Below are positions 1 to 5,032 of a stretch of DNA of 5,032 nt, one piece after another. Positions within the stretch are counted from its first letter, which is position 1. Every line of letters starts with the position of its first letter. The translations under genes were made by a program, and so were the position numbers. Location of the stretch: NCBI GenBank assembly GCA_030040625.1, contig JASHTI010000031.1, forward strand, positions 1-5,032, read 5' to 3'. The notes under the pieces were generated by a model. That model was not told where the DNA came from. It did not search any database and saw nothing but the letters and a program-made list of their open reading frames with translations. The DNA comes from Thermoplasmata archaeon. GTDB lineage: Archaea > Thermoplasmatota > Thermoplasmata > Lutacidiplasmatales > UBA184.

Positions 1-9
1 GACATCGAG

Positions 10-19
10 TTTTTTAATA
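10..19 (+). promoter_or_regulatory. Putative archaeal TATA box of the thioredoxin-aRF1 operon
   Basis: A run of T followed by AATA (tttttaata) stands out in a GC-rich background. Its centre is about 26 bases upstream of position 42, so transcription would start around 40. That gives a very short leader that just includes the GGAG ribosome-binding site at 42-45. The TATA-to-start spacing of about 25 bases is what archaeal TBP/TFB promoters use. The upstream BRE cannot be judged because the window begins here. The start site is inferred. Confidence 0.55.
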
Positions 20-51
20 CTCGAGCCCCCTCGAACGGTACGGAGCTTTCC

Positions 52-369
52 ATGCCGGTGCGCGAGATCGGGAGCGGCGAGTTCGACAAGTTCACCAGCG
101 GAACCAACGCGGTCGTCGTCGACGTCTGGGCCCCGTGGTGCGGGCCCTGCCGGGTCGTCTCGCCGATCGTGGACCGTCTCAGCGAGAAGTACAAGGAGAA
201 GGTCAGCTTCGGGAAGATGAACTCCGACGACAACGGGGAGAAGGCCGGCGCCCTGGGCATCATGAGCATCCCGACCCTGCTGTTCTACAAGCAGGGCAAG
301 CTCGTCGACCGGATCGTCGGGGCGTACCCCGAAGAGGTCATCGACGAGCACGTCCGCCGCCTGCTCTGA
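52..369 (+). CDS. trxA: Thioredoxin
   Basis: A complete 105-residue classical thioredoxin, a cytoplasmic dithiol-disulfide oxidoreductase that is kept reduced by a thioredoxin reductase (not in this window). The active site W-C-G-P-C lies at residues 29-33, with redox cysteines C30 and C33. The buried acidic residue of the family is D24 (VVVDVWAPWC), and the cis-proline loop is S72-I73-P74-T75. The C-terminal F-Y-K-Q-G-K strand and final helix are intact, and the length matches single-domain thioredoxins. The ATG is chosen because GGAG at 42-45 precedes it with a 6-base spacer and the fold begins within a few residues. It is probably the first gene of an operon with the release factor gene 68 bp downstream. 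The specific client proteins cannot be read from sequence. Family assignment is secure; the symbol is generic. Confidence 0.96.
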   Translation: MPVREIGSGEFDKFTSGTNAVVVDVWAPWCGPCRVVSPIVDRLSEKYKEKVSFGKMNSDDNGEKAGALGIMSIPTLLFYKQGKLVDRIVGAYPEEVIDEHVRRLL

Positions 370-375
370 CTCCGC

Positions 376-402
376 CGCCCGGGGCACGGGCGCCGCCGGG
401 CG
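376..402 (+). other. GC inverted repeat with two alternative pairings in the trx-prf1 gap
   Basis: cgcccg at 376-381 can pair with cgggcg at 387-392 (5-base loop) or with a second cgggcg at 397-402. The two hairpins exclude each other. The element sits between the thioredoxin stop and the release factor ribosome-binding site. In DNA this GC-rich a chance 6-bp stem is common, so function is only a possibility. Confidence 0.25.
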
Positions 403-425
403 CAACCCCGTCGGCTTCCGTACCG

Positions 426-431
426 GGGGTG
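426..431 (+). promoter_or_regulatory. Ribosome-binding site that sets the prf1 GTG start
   Basis: GGGGTG includes GGTG, which is complementary to the CACC of the archaeal 16S rRNA 3' end. It lies 6 bases before the GTG at 438. It supports 438 over the in-frame GTG at 429, which the element itself overlaps. No in-frame ATG exists before the essential NIKS motif. Confidence 0.5.
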
Positions 432-437
432 GGCGTC

Positions 438-1730
438 GTGACGGACCCGGCCCCCGACGTGCAGCTCGCGCGGTACTCCTTCCAGCGCAAGCTCGGTGAG
501 ATCTCCGCGGTCCGAGGGCGCGCGACCGAGCTGATCAGCCTCTACGTCCCGCCGGGCAAGCTGATCAGCGACGTGATCGGCTACCTGCGGAACGAGTACG
601 CGCAGAGCTCGAACATCAAGAGCCGGACGACCCGGAAGAACGTGATGTGGGCGATCGAATCGCTGATGGGTCGCGTGCGCGCCTACCGGGAGGCGCCGGC
701 GAACGGGGTCGCGTTCTTCGTCGGCAGCAAGGCGGTCGGGGCCGACAAGTCGGAGGCGGTGACGTTCATCGTCGAGCCGCCGGAGCCGCTGAACACCTAC
801 CTGTACCGATGCGACTCGACGTTCTTCCTCGACCCGCTCCTCTCGATGGTCCATGAGCCGGACCTCTGGGGGCTCATCGTCGTCGACCGCGCGGAGGTGA
901 CGCTTGGCTTCCTGCGGGGCAAGCGCGTCGAGGCGCTCCGGAACCGCCAGTCGCAGGTCCCCAGCAAGCACGGCCGCGGCGGCCAGTCGGCCCACCGTTT
1001 CGAGCGGATGATCGAGCACGCCGCCCACGAGTTCTTCGTCAAGGTCGCCGAGATGTCCGGCGAGCTGTTCCTGCCGAAGCTCGACCAGCTCAAGGGGATC
1101 CTGCTCGGCGGGCCCGGAGCGACGAAGGAGTTCTTCTACAAGGAGGGGTTCCTGCACTACGAGCTGCAGCAGAAGGTCGTGCAGCCGCTCTTCGACACCG
1201 GCTACACCGACGAGCACGGGCTGAAGGAGCTCGTCGAGAAGGCGACCCAGACGCTCCACGGGCTGGAGCTCACCGAGGAGAAGCGGCTGATCCAGCGGCT
1301 GCTCGCCGAGATCCGCAAGGCCGAGACCGGCCTGGCCGCCTACGGCGAGCGCGACGTCGCCCACGCGCTGGAGCTCGGGGCCGTGGACACCCTGCTGGTG
1401 TCGGACGGCCTGCGGAGGCACCTCGTCCGTTACCGCTGCGGCGCCTGCCAGCGCGAGTTCAACCGCACGCTCAGCGACGAAGAGCTGGAGCAGGGAACCA
1501 CGGCCCCCTGCCCGGCGTGCGGAGGCGGCCCGCTCGCCGAGCTCTCCCGCGAGGACTACGTGGAGAGCCTGTTCCGCCGCGCCGCCGACTCCGGAGCGCG
1601 CGCCCGGCTCGTCTCCACGGAGAGCGAGGAAGGGGAGATGCTCTCGCGGGCGTTCGGCGGCGTCGCCGCGCTGCTCCGCTACCCGGTCGCCGCGACCCCG
1701 GCGGTCCCGCCACCGCGCCGGGCCGCTTAA
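438..1730 (+). CDS. prf1: Archaeal peptide chain release factor aRF1
   Basis: A 430-residue class 1 release factor, close to the roughly 410-420 usual for archaeal aRF1. It recognises all three stop codons in the ribosomal A site and triggers peptidyl-tRNA hydrolysis. Domain 1 carries the stop-decoding N-I-K-S at 59-62 and the Y-x-C-D-x-x-F element at 123-129. Domain 2 carries the catalytic G-G-Q at 181-183 within GRGGQSAHRF. Domain 3 carries the zinc ribbon with C334, C337, C358 and C361 (CxxC, 20 residues, CxxC). All key residues are present. The start is GTG, supported by GGGGTG at 426-431; the open frame continues upstream to 135 only because GC-rich DNA lacks stops. The gene ends in TAA, while the other four genes here end in TGA. 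It contains an AGG arginine codon at 1416-1418, which the tRNA-Arg(CCU) at the right edge of the window would read. It is probably co-transcribed with trxA and the membrane protein gene. Confidence 0.96.
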   Translation: MTDPAPDVQLARYSFQRKLGEISAVRGRATELISLYVPPGKLISDVIGYLRNEYAQSSNIKSRTTRKNVMWAIESLMGRVRAYREAPANGVAFFVGSKAVGADKSEAVTFIVEPPEPLNTYLYRCDSTFFLDPLLSMVHEPDLWGLIVVDRAEVTLGFLRGKRVEALRNRQSQVPSKHGRGGQSAHRFERMIEHAAHEFFVKVAEMSGELFLPKLDQLKGILLGGPGATKEFFYKEGFLHYELQQKVVQPLFDTGYTDEHGLKELVEKATQTLHGLELTEEKRLIQRLLAEIRKAETGLAAYGERDVAHALELGAVDTLLVSDGLRRHLVRYRCGACQREFNRTLSDEELEQGTTAPCPACGGGPLAELSREDYVESLFRRAADSGARARLVSTESEEGEMLSRAFGGVAALLRYPVAATPAVPPPRRAA

Positions 1731-1753
1731 GACGCCGGCCGCGCTCGGAAGGC

Positions 1754-1760
1754 GAGGAGG
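1754..1760 (+). promoter_or_regulatory. Shine-Dalgarno site setting a GTG start
   Basis: GAGGAGG lies 6 bases before the GTG at 1767. This is a strong match to the anti-Shine-Dalgarno sequence and fixes the start of the membrane protein gene despite its non-ATG codon. Confidence 0.7.
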
Positions 1761-1766
1761 AAGACG

Positions 1767-2192
1767 GTGTCCGCAACCCCTCCGGCGGCCGTCGGCGTCG
1801 CCGCCGCGCCCACCGAGGCGAGCGCGCCGTCGGACGAGTCGATCCGCGTCCTGCTCTCGATCAGCAAGAGCTTCGCGCTCCTGATCGCGATCCTCGCCGG
1901 ACTGCTCGCCCTCCTGTTCCTGGCGTTCACGATCCTGGACGTCGTGCTGGGCCGCGGCGCCGGTGCGATCGTCGTCGCGGTCTACTGCCTGCTGTCGGCC
2001 GCAGTGAACTATCTGCTCTGGCGGGAGCTTCCCCGGTTCCAGCGCCTCGCCGCCGACCGCATGTACCGGGCCCTGCGCGATCAGCTCCTCGTCTGGGCGA
2101 TCCTCGGGGTGATCTTCTTCCTGCTCGTCGGCGCGCTGCTCCTCGTGGTCTGGGTGAAGGCGGAGCTCCACCTCGCGCCGCCGCCGAGCTGA
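1767..2192 (+). CDS. Three-helix integral membrane protein, unknown function
   Basis: A 141-residue protein starting with GTG behind a strong GAGGAGG site. I do not recognise the family. Residues 1-30 are Ala/Pro-rich and probably disordered. Three hydrophobic helices follow at about 36-60, 66-85 and 107-130. A basic, partly amphipathic stretch (about 86-105, with several Arg) joins helices 2 and 3. By the positive-inside rule this loop and the N-terminus would be cytoplasmic and the short C-terminal tail outside. There are no catalytic-looking motifs, no cysteine pair and no signal peptide cleavage site. It begins 36 bp after prf1 with no promoter-like sequence between, so co-transcription with trxA and prf1 is likely. 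It meets the next gene tail to tail. Coding status is supported by the ribosome-binding site, the clean helix pattern and the position; function is unknown. Confidence 0.82.
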   Translation: MSATPPAAVGVAAAPTEASAPSDESIRVLLSISKSFALLIAILAGLLALLFLAFTILDVVLGRGAGAIVVAVYCLLSAAVNYLLWRELPRFQRLAADRMYRALRDQLLVWAILGVIFFLLVGALLLVVWVKAELHLAPPPS

Positions 2193-2205
2193 GCCGATCC
2201 GCGGA

Positions 2206-2225
2206 GGGCCGGCCCCGCAGGGGGC
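2206..2225. terminator. GC palindromes in a convergent 33-bp gap, possible bidirectional terminator
   Basis: A perfect palindrome GGGCCGGCCC (2206-2215) overlaps a hairpin with arms gcccc 2212-2216 and ggggc 2221-2225 and a 4-base loop. They fill the gap between two converging genes. There is no T-run on either strand, and archaeal transcription usually ends at T-rich sites, so a terminator role is weakly supported. Confidence 0.25.
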
Positions 2226-3689
2226 TCACCAGAGGTGGCGAAGCGGGTCGTCCTCGGCCGGCGGCGGGACCGGCGCCGTCCTCCGCCCCGAGGCGGCGGC
2301 CGCACTGCCGGCCGGGGCTCCGGGCGGGTAGAGCGCGGCGTTGGGATAGGCCGCGGGAGGCATACGGCGTCGCTCGGCGACGACGACCGCGACCAGGACG
2401 GCGACCACGGCGGCTCCGCCCGCCACCACGAAGAGACCGAGGAGACCGTGCCGCGGCCCGGCGGTCGGGCAGCCGGCCCCCTGGGCAAGGCAGCTCTGGT
2501 CGGTCGTCGCATCGGCCACCGACTCGGGACGGCCCTGCACGCTCGTGGAGTTGGCCGCCGAGGGTGCCGGCGTCACGCTGGGCGTGAAGCCGGGCGTGGC
2601 CCCCGCGCTCGGCAGCAGGAGCGCCGCGGTCTCGGGGTTCGCGGCCCCCGCGCTCCACAGGAGCTCGGAGGCGGCGAAACCGAGGTGCGTGGAGCCGACG
2701 ACGCTCGGCGTCACGTCGACACTGGCCTGCGAGACGGCCGCCGAGCCCGCCGGCGTTGTGGAGTTGGAGCTGAGCCAGGACGGCGCCGTGCCGCTGAACA
2801 GGTCCGAGCCCGAGGGGATCAGGAGGAAACCTTCACGGAGACGGTACGGCCCACTGACGGTGAGGTTGACCGCGTCGTAGGTCGTCCCCCCGAGGGTGAT
2901 CGTCGTCCCGGCAAACTCGCCGGTAAGACCGACGGAGCCGGAGGTGCTGTTGAACGAGATCTGACCGCTGCGGTTGTGGACCCCCGGGGCCAGAGCGAGG
3001 GCACCCCGGCCGTCCTGAACGATCTTCCAAGCGGCGGAGCCGGCCTCCGTGAACCCGCTCGCGGAGCTCCAGGACTCGCCGGGGCTGAGGGTGAGCGGGA
3101 GGAGTCCCAGCGAGGGCCCGAAGACGCTCGCGGAGTCACCGGCGACCGAGACGCTGAGGCTCCGGCTGCCGACGTTCACCCCGGCGGCGTAGAGCGTGGT
3201 CGAGGCGACGATCCCGACGCTGACCGTGATGTTGGAGCTGTAGAGACCGACGGCCGGAACGGCGTCCCCGCCGACCATCACCGAGGCCGTCGAATTGAGG
3301 ACCAGCGCCGCGTGCTCCGACTCCCAGGCGTGGTAGTAGACCTGTGCGTAGGCCAGCGGGTGCGCACAGCTCGGTCGGCAGAACTCCGCGCTCAGGATCA
3401 GCCCCATCGTCCGGTTCGCCGTGACGCCGTAGCTGCCGTCCGACCCGCTCGCCTGGGAGAGCACGACGGCGAAGCCGAACGTCGCCGAGGCGCTCCAGCC
3501 GTAGGTGAGGCCCTGACCGTGGGGGGCGATGCTCCGCAGCCCGCCGTACGCCCAGAGGACGCTGCCGGCGTCGTCGGCGACCGCGGCGGTCGGGTGCGCT
3601 CCCGCCACGCCGGGGACGCCAACCGTCAAGAAGGAGACCGCCACTGTCACCGCGGTGGCGATGACCTTCGGGGTCGTGTGCGACCTCAT
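2226..3689 (-). CDS. Secreted, membrane-anchored surface glycoprotein, unknown function
   Basis: A 487-residue protein not matching a family I can name. Residues 1-31 form a Sec signal peptide: basic start (R2, K8), hydrophobic core, and A29-G-A31 for cleavage before H32. The ectodomain (about 32-412) is rich in Ser, Thr, Gly, Ala and Val and looks like beta-sandwich. It carries eight N-glycosylation sequons at N92, N132, N153, N239, N247, N275, N309 and N380. Cysteines occur only as two close pairs, C104/C108 and C400/C407, suggesting local disulfides. A Thr/Pro/Ser-rich stalk (about 360-395) leads to one transmembrane helix (about 414-438), a basic stop-transfer E-R-R-R, and a 45-residue Pro/Ala-rich cytoplasmic tail. 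This is the layout of a type I archaeal cell-surface or S-layer-associated protein. The ATG is the only plausible start, because an in-frame TGA lies upstream near 3734. A weak GGAG (plus-strand 3704-3707) is 14 bases away, which is far. It is divergent from the HTH gene. Confidence 0.88.
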   Translation of the reverse strand: MRSHTTPKVIATAVTVAVSFLTVGVPGVAGAHPTAAVADDAGSVLWAYGGLRSIAPHGQGLTYGWSASATFGFAVVLSQASGSDGSYGVTANRTMGLILSAEFCRPSCAHPLAYAQVYYHAWESEHAALVLNSTASVMVGGDAVPAVGLYSSNITVSVGIVASTTLYAAGVNVGSRSLSVSVAGDSASVFGPSLGLLPLTLSPGESWSSASGFTEAGSAAWKIVQDGRGALALAPGVHNRSGQISFNSTSGSVGLTGEFAGTTITLGGTTYDAVNLTVSGPYRLREGFLLIPSGSDLFSGTAPSWLSSNSTTPAGSAAVSQASVDVTPSVVGSTHLGFAASELLWSAGAANPETAALLLPSAGATPGFTPSVTPAPSAANSTSVQGRPESVADATTDQSCLAQGAGCPTAGPRHGLLGLFVVAGGAAVVAVLVAVVVAERRRMPPAAYPNAALYPPGAPAGSAAAASGRRTAPVPPPAEDDPLRHLW

Positions 3690-3732
3690 CTCCCGACGAT
3701 CTTCTCCGGACGCGATGAGATTCCGCCCTCTT

Positions 3733-3740
3733 CATAAAGC
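3733..3740 (-). promoter_or_regulatory. TATA-like box in the divergent promoter region
   Basis: The minus strand reads gctttatg here, the most AT-rich stretch between the two divergent genes. A start about 25 bases downstream (near 3711) would give the surface protein gene a leader of about 20 bases. The plus strand reads cataaagc, so the same element might also serve the HTH gene, with a longer leader. The assignment rests on composition and spacing only. Confidence 0.4.
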
Positions 3741-3747
3741 GAGGTTT

Positions 3748-3765
3748 CGGGGGTCGCCGCCCCCG
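3748..3765. promoter_or_regulatory. 18-bp dyad, candidate operator between divergent genes
   Basis: Perfect 6-bp arms cggggg (3748-3753) and cccccg (3760-3765) flank a 6-base spacer. The dyad lies just right of the shared TATA-like box, where the plus-strand transcript would start, and upstream of a gene for a probable HTH protein. That is a typical place for an autoregulatory operator. It is short and GC-only in a GC-rich genome, so chance is a real alternative, as is a leader-RNA hairpin. Confidence 0.3.
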
Positions 3766-3797
3766 CTGGACCCCATGCTATGGCGTCGCAGCCGGGC

Positions 3798-3802
3798 GGA
3801 GG
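3798..3802 (+). promoter_or_regulatory. Shine-Dalgarno site favouring the GTG start at 3810
   Basis: GGAGG lies 7 bases before GTG 3810, ideal spacing, and inside the frame that would be coding if ATG 3780 were the start. Nothing resembling a ribosome-binding site precedes 3780. Confidence 0.5.
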
Positions 3803-3809
3803 CTCGCCG

Positions 3810-4877
3810 GTGCGCGGGCTGACCGAGGCGGAGGCCCGGGTCATCGCGGTCCTCCTCGCCGCGCGATCGGACCGCGAGCGCGAGCGGCTGCAGCTGATCC
3901 GCGTCCCGCGCTCGACGTACCACGCGATCCGCCGCCGGGCGTACGACGAAGGCTGGATCCGGGACCGCTACGTGCCCCACCCGGCGGCGATCGGTCGGCC
4001 GTGCGTCACGTTCGTCGTGGCGCGGCCGTACGCCGACCGCTCCGAGGATCTCCTGCGGCGGCTCGCGCAGGAACCCGGGACCGTGGTCGTGCGCCGCGGC
4101 CGCCAGATCGTGCTCAGCGTGACCATGCACCGCCGGCCGAACGAGATGGAGAAGCTCGTCGGCCGCCTGGAGTCCGACAAGCTCGCCCCGCATCCGTGGT
4201 CCGTCACGGTACGGACCGAGGGTCCGACGATCCCCGTCTACTTCGACTACGAGGGGCTCTGGTGCCATGTCGCCGGCTTCGATGGCACGCTCGCCTACCC
4301 CCACGGGCTCGGCGGGGGTCTCCTCAACGAACGGGACGAGCCGATCGACCCCAGCCTCACCGGTCATCAGTGGTGGGCGGCGACGGAGCTGATCCGGCGG
4401 CCGTTCGCCGCCGGCGAGCCGGGCCAGGGCGGCCACCTCGTCGGTCCGCTCGGCCTCCCGTTCTCCCAGCGGCGACTGCTCCAGCGCGGCTGGATCATGC
4501 ACCGCACGATCCTCGACCCGAGCCGTCTCCCGTCGTACCAGGGCCGGGCGGCGGACCAGGTCGTCCTCGTGACCGGGACGCCCCGCTCCGGCGCACGTCC
4601 GGAGGAGCTGTTCGCCACGCTGAGCCGGGAGTCCCGGGTCTACCCGTTCCTGTTCGTCACGGGCCCGGACCGCTGGCTGTTCGGGGCGCTCGGGGGCACG
4701 GCGGCGACGCCCAGCGAGGCCGACGGCGCGCGCCGCCCGGTGCTCCCGACGATGCGCGAGTACCTGGAGGGGATCGAGATCCTGCAGGAACCGGCCGCGA
4801 CGTTCCAGGCGGTCGTCGACCACCGCTACGACCGGCTCGTTCTCGACGCCCCGAAGGGGACCGCCGATCGGCCCTGA
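3810..4877 (+). CDS. Probable tandem winged-HTH / alpha-beta domain regulator
   Basis: 355 residues from GTG 3810; an ATG at 3780 would add ten Gly/Pro-rich residues. GTG 3810 is preferred because GGAGG lies 7 bases before it. I do not recognise a named family. Residues 4-58 resemble a winged helix-turn-helix: helix from L4-T5, recognition-like segment around V32-P-R-S-T-Y-H-A-I, then G48-W49-I50 and a basic wing. About 65-106 follows a strand-helix-strand-strand pattern like the small ligand domain of Lrp/AsnC proteins. The scheme recurs: L183-T184 to P237 aligns with 4-58 without gaps, both having 55 residues and sharing L-T, R-R, G-W-I, R and P. Residues 251-295 repeat the strand-helix-strand-strand. 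The second HTH copy is degenerate in its recognition region (G and P rich). No signal peptide or membrane helix is seen, so it should be cytoplasmic. It is divergent from the surface protein gene and may control it or itself. DNA binding is inferred. Confidence 0.8.
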   Translation: MRGLTEAEARVIAVLLAARSDRERERLQLIRVPRSTYHAIRRRAYDEGWIRDRYVPHPAAIGRPCVTFVVARPYADRSEDLLRRLAQEPGTVVVRRGRQIVLSVTMHRRPNEMEKLVGRLESDKLAPHPWSVTVRTEGPTIPVYFDYEGLWCHVAGFDGTLAYPHGLGGGLLNERDEPIDPSLTGHQWWAATELIRRPFAAGEPGQGGHLVGPLGLPFSQRRLLQRGWIMHRTILDPSRLPSYQGRAADQVVLVTGTPRSGARPEELFATLSRESRVYPFLFVTGPDRWLFGALGGTAATPSEADGARRPVLPTMREYLEGIEILQEPAATFQAVVDHRYDRLVLDAPKGTADRP

Positions 4878-4878
4878 G

Positions 4879-4897
4879 CCGGCCGGCGTACGGCCGG
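4879..4897 (+). terminator. GC hairpin directly after the HTH gene
   Basis: Arms ccggccg (4879-4885) and cggccgg (4891-4897) form a perfect 7-bp stem with a 5-base loop gcgta, starting one base after the TGA stop. There is no following T-run, so it may protect the mRNA 3' end rather than terminate. It could also be fortuitous. Confidence 0.35.
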
Positions 4898-4900
4898 GCG

Positions 4901-4926
4901 GCTTCCCTCCCGGCGACCGGGGAAGC
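4901..4926 (+). other. Second hairpin between the HTH gene and the tRNA gene
   Basis: Arms gcttccc (4901-4907) and gggaagc (4920-4926) are perfect complements. The 12-base loop, together with the adjoining base, can form its own cccgg/ccggg stem (4909-4913 with 4917-4921, loop cga), which competes with the innermost outer pairs. The stem mixes A/T and G/C and is therefore less likely to be chance than pure-GC stems. It ends just before the putative tRNA promoter. Confidence 0.35.
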
Positions 4927-4928
4927 GC

Positions 4929-4936
4929 TGATATGG
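4929..4936 (+). promoter_or_regulatory. Weak TATA-like box upstream of the tRNA gene
   Basis: tgatatgg is centred about 25 bases before the mature tRNA 5' end and is the only AT-rich stretch at that distance. This fits an archaeal tRNA promoter but is a poor match to the consensus. Confidence 0.35.
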
Positions 4937-4957
4937 CGGGAGATCGAATCGACGCCG

Positions 4958-5032
4958 GGGCGCGTTGCTTAGCCTGGACAGAGCACCGGGTTCCTAACCC
5001 GGGGGTCGAGGGTTCAAATCCCTCCGCGCCCG
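4958..5032 (+). tRNA. tRNA-Arg (anticodon CCU)
   Basis: A full cloverleaf folds by eye. The acceptor stem gggcgcg 4958-4964 pairs with cgcgccc 5025-5031 (7 of 7 pairs). The D stem gctt 4967-4970 pairs with gagc 4981-4984. The anticodon stem ccggg/cccgg (4986-4990 with 4998-5002) encloses loop ttcctaa, with anticodon CCU at 4993-4995 reading AGG (Arg). A 5-base variable loop follows, and the T stem gaggg/ccctc (5008-5012 with 5020-5024) encloses ttcaaat. The discriminator base is G5032. The D loop keeps GG (4976-4977), and G15-C48 can form the Levitt pair. There is no intron. The gene ends on the last base of the window, so it cannot be seen whether CCA is encoded. It serves a rare codon in this GC-rich genome; an AGG occurs in prf1. 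Confidence 0.97.

Noticed and set aside
135..437. Upstream extension of the release factor frame into the thioredoxin gene.
   Set aside because: The extra residues are an Arg/Pro/Gly-rich off-frame reading of trxA. The aRF1 fold begins right after GTG 438, which has a ribosome-binding site.
285..2171. A 628-codon open frame on the minus strand across trxA, prf1 and the membrane protein gene.
   Set aside because: It is antisense to three well-supported genes, has low-complexity composition (E, R, L, G, A) without motifs, and is expected in DNA of this GC content.
3136..3735. Minus-strand frame starting with ATG at 3735, upstream of the surface protein start.
   Set aside because: It is in a different frame, its product is Arg-rich without a signal peptide, and its start coincides with the TATA-like box.
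2235..3737. A 500-codon open frame on the plus strand opposite the surface protein gene.
   Set aside because: It is dominated by R, G, E and D with no domain pattern. The minus-strand reading has a signal peptide, sequons and a transmembrane helix.
4001..4972. A plus-strand open frame overlapping the HTH gene and extending into the tRNA gene.
   Set aside because: It is almost entirely R, P, G and A, overlaps the better-supported frame, and runs into the 5' half of the tRNA, so it is a GC shadow.
4991..4997. Possible archaeal intron in the tRNA anticodon loop.
   Set aside because: The anticodon loop is the normal seven bases and both anticodon stem arms directly flank it.
1..5032. CRISPR array, insertion sequence, defence cassette or long repeats.
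   Set aside because: No regularly spaced direct repeats, no transposase or nuclease motifs and no terminal inverted repeats were seen on either strand.

Overview
The window looks like ordinary chromosome from a very GC-rich archaeon. The clearest evidence is a complete archaeal/eukaryotic-type peptide chain release factor (aRF1, with NIKS and GGQ motifs and a four-cysteine zinc ribbon). Other archaeal signs are isolated AT-rich TATA-like boxes in otherwise GC-rich gaps, a membrane-anchored surface protein rich in N-glycosylation sequons, and an intron-less tRNA-Arg. Uncultured Thermoplasmatota would fit the surface-protein style and GC content, but that placement is an inference and nothing here proves it.

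Layout. Positions 1-2192 (+ strand) read as one probable operon: thioredoxin (52-369), aRF1 (438-1730) and a small three-helix membrane protein (1767-2192). An AT-rich promoter lies at the left edge and no second AT-rich promoter is visible between the genes. A 33-bp convergent gap with short GC hairpins separates this operon from a long minus-strand gene (2226-3689). That gene encodes a secreted, type I, single-pass surface protein with a signal peptide, eight sequons, two cysteine pairs and a proline-rich cytoplasmic tail. About 90-120 bp of intergenic DNA, with one TATA-like box and an 18-bp GC dyad, separates it from a divergent plus-strand gene (3810-4877, or from 3780). The divergent gene encodes a probable DNA-binding protein that appears to contain two copies of a winged-HTH plus small alpha/beta domain module. 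After it come two perfect 7-bp-stem hairpins and then a complete tRNA-Arg(CCU) gene ending on the last base of the window.

How they may work together. Thioredoxin and aRF1 are housekeeping genes for thiol-disulfide exchange and translation termination. The surface protein and its divergent HTH neighbour form a plausible regulator-target pair. No mobile element, CRISPR array or defence cassette is visible. The parts least explained by known families are the tandem-module regulator, the surface protein beside it, and the three-helix membrane protein co-transcribed with prf1.
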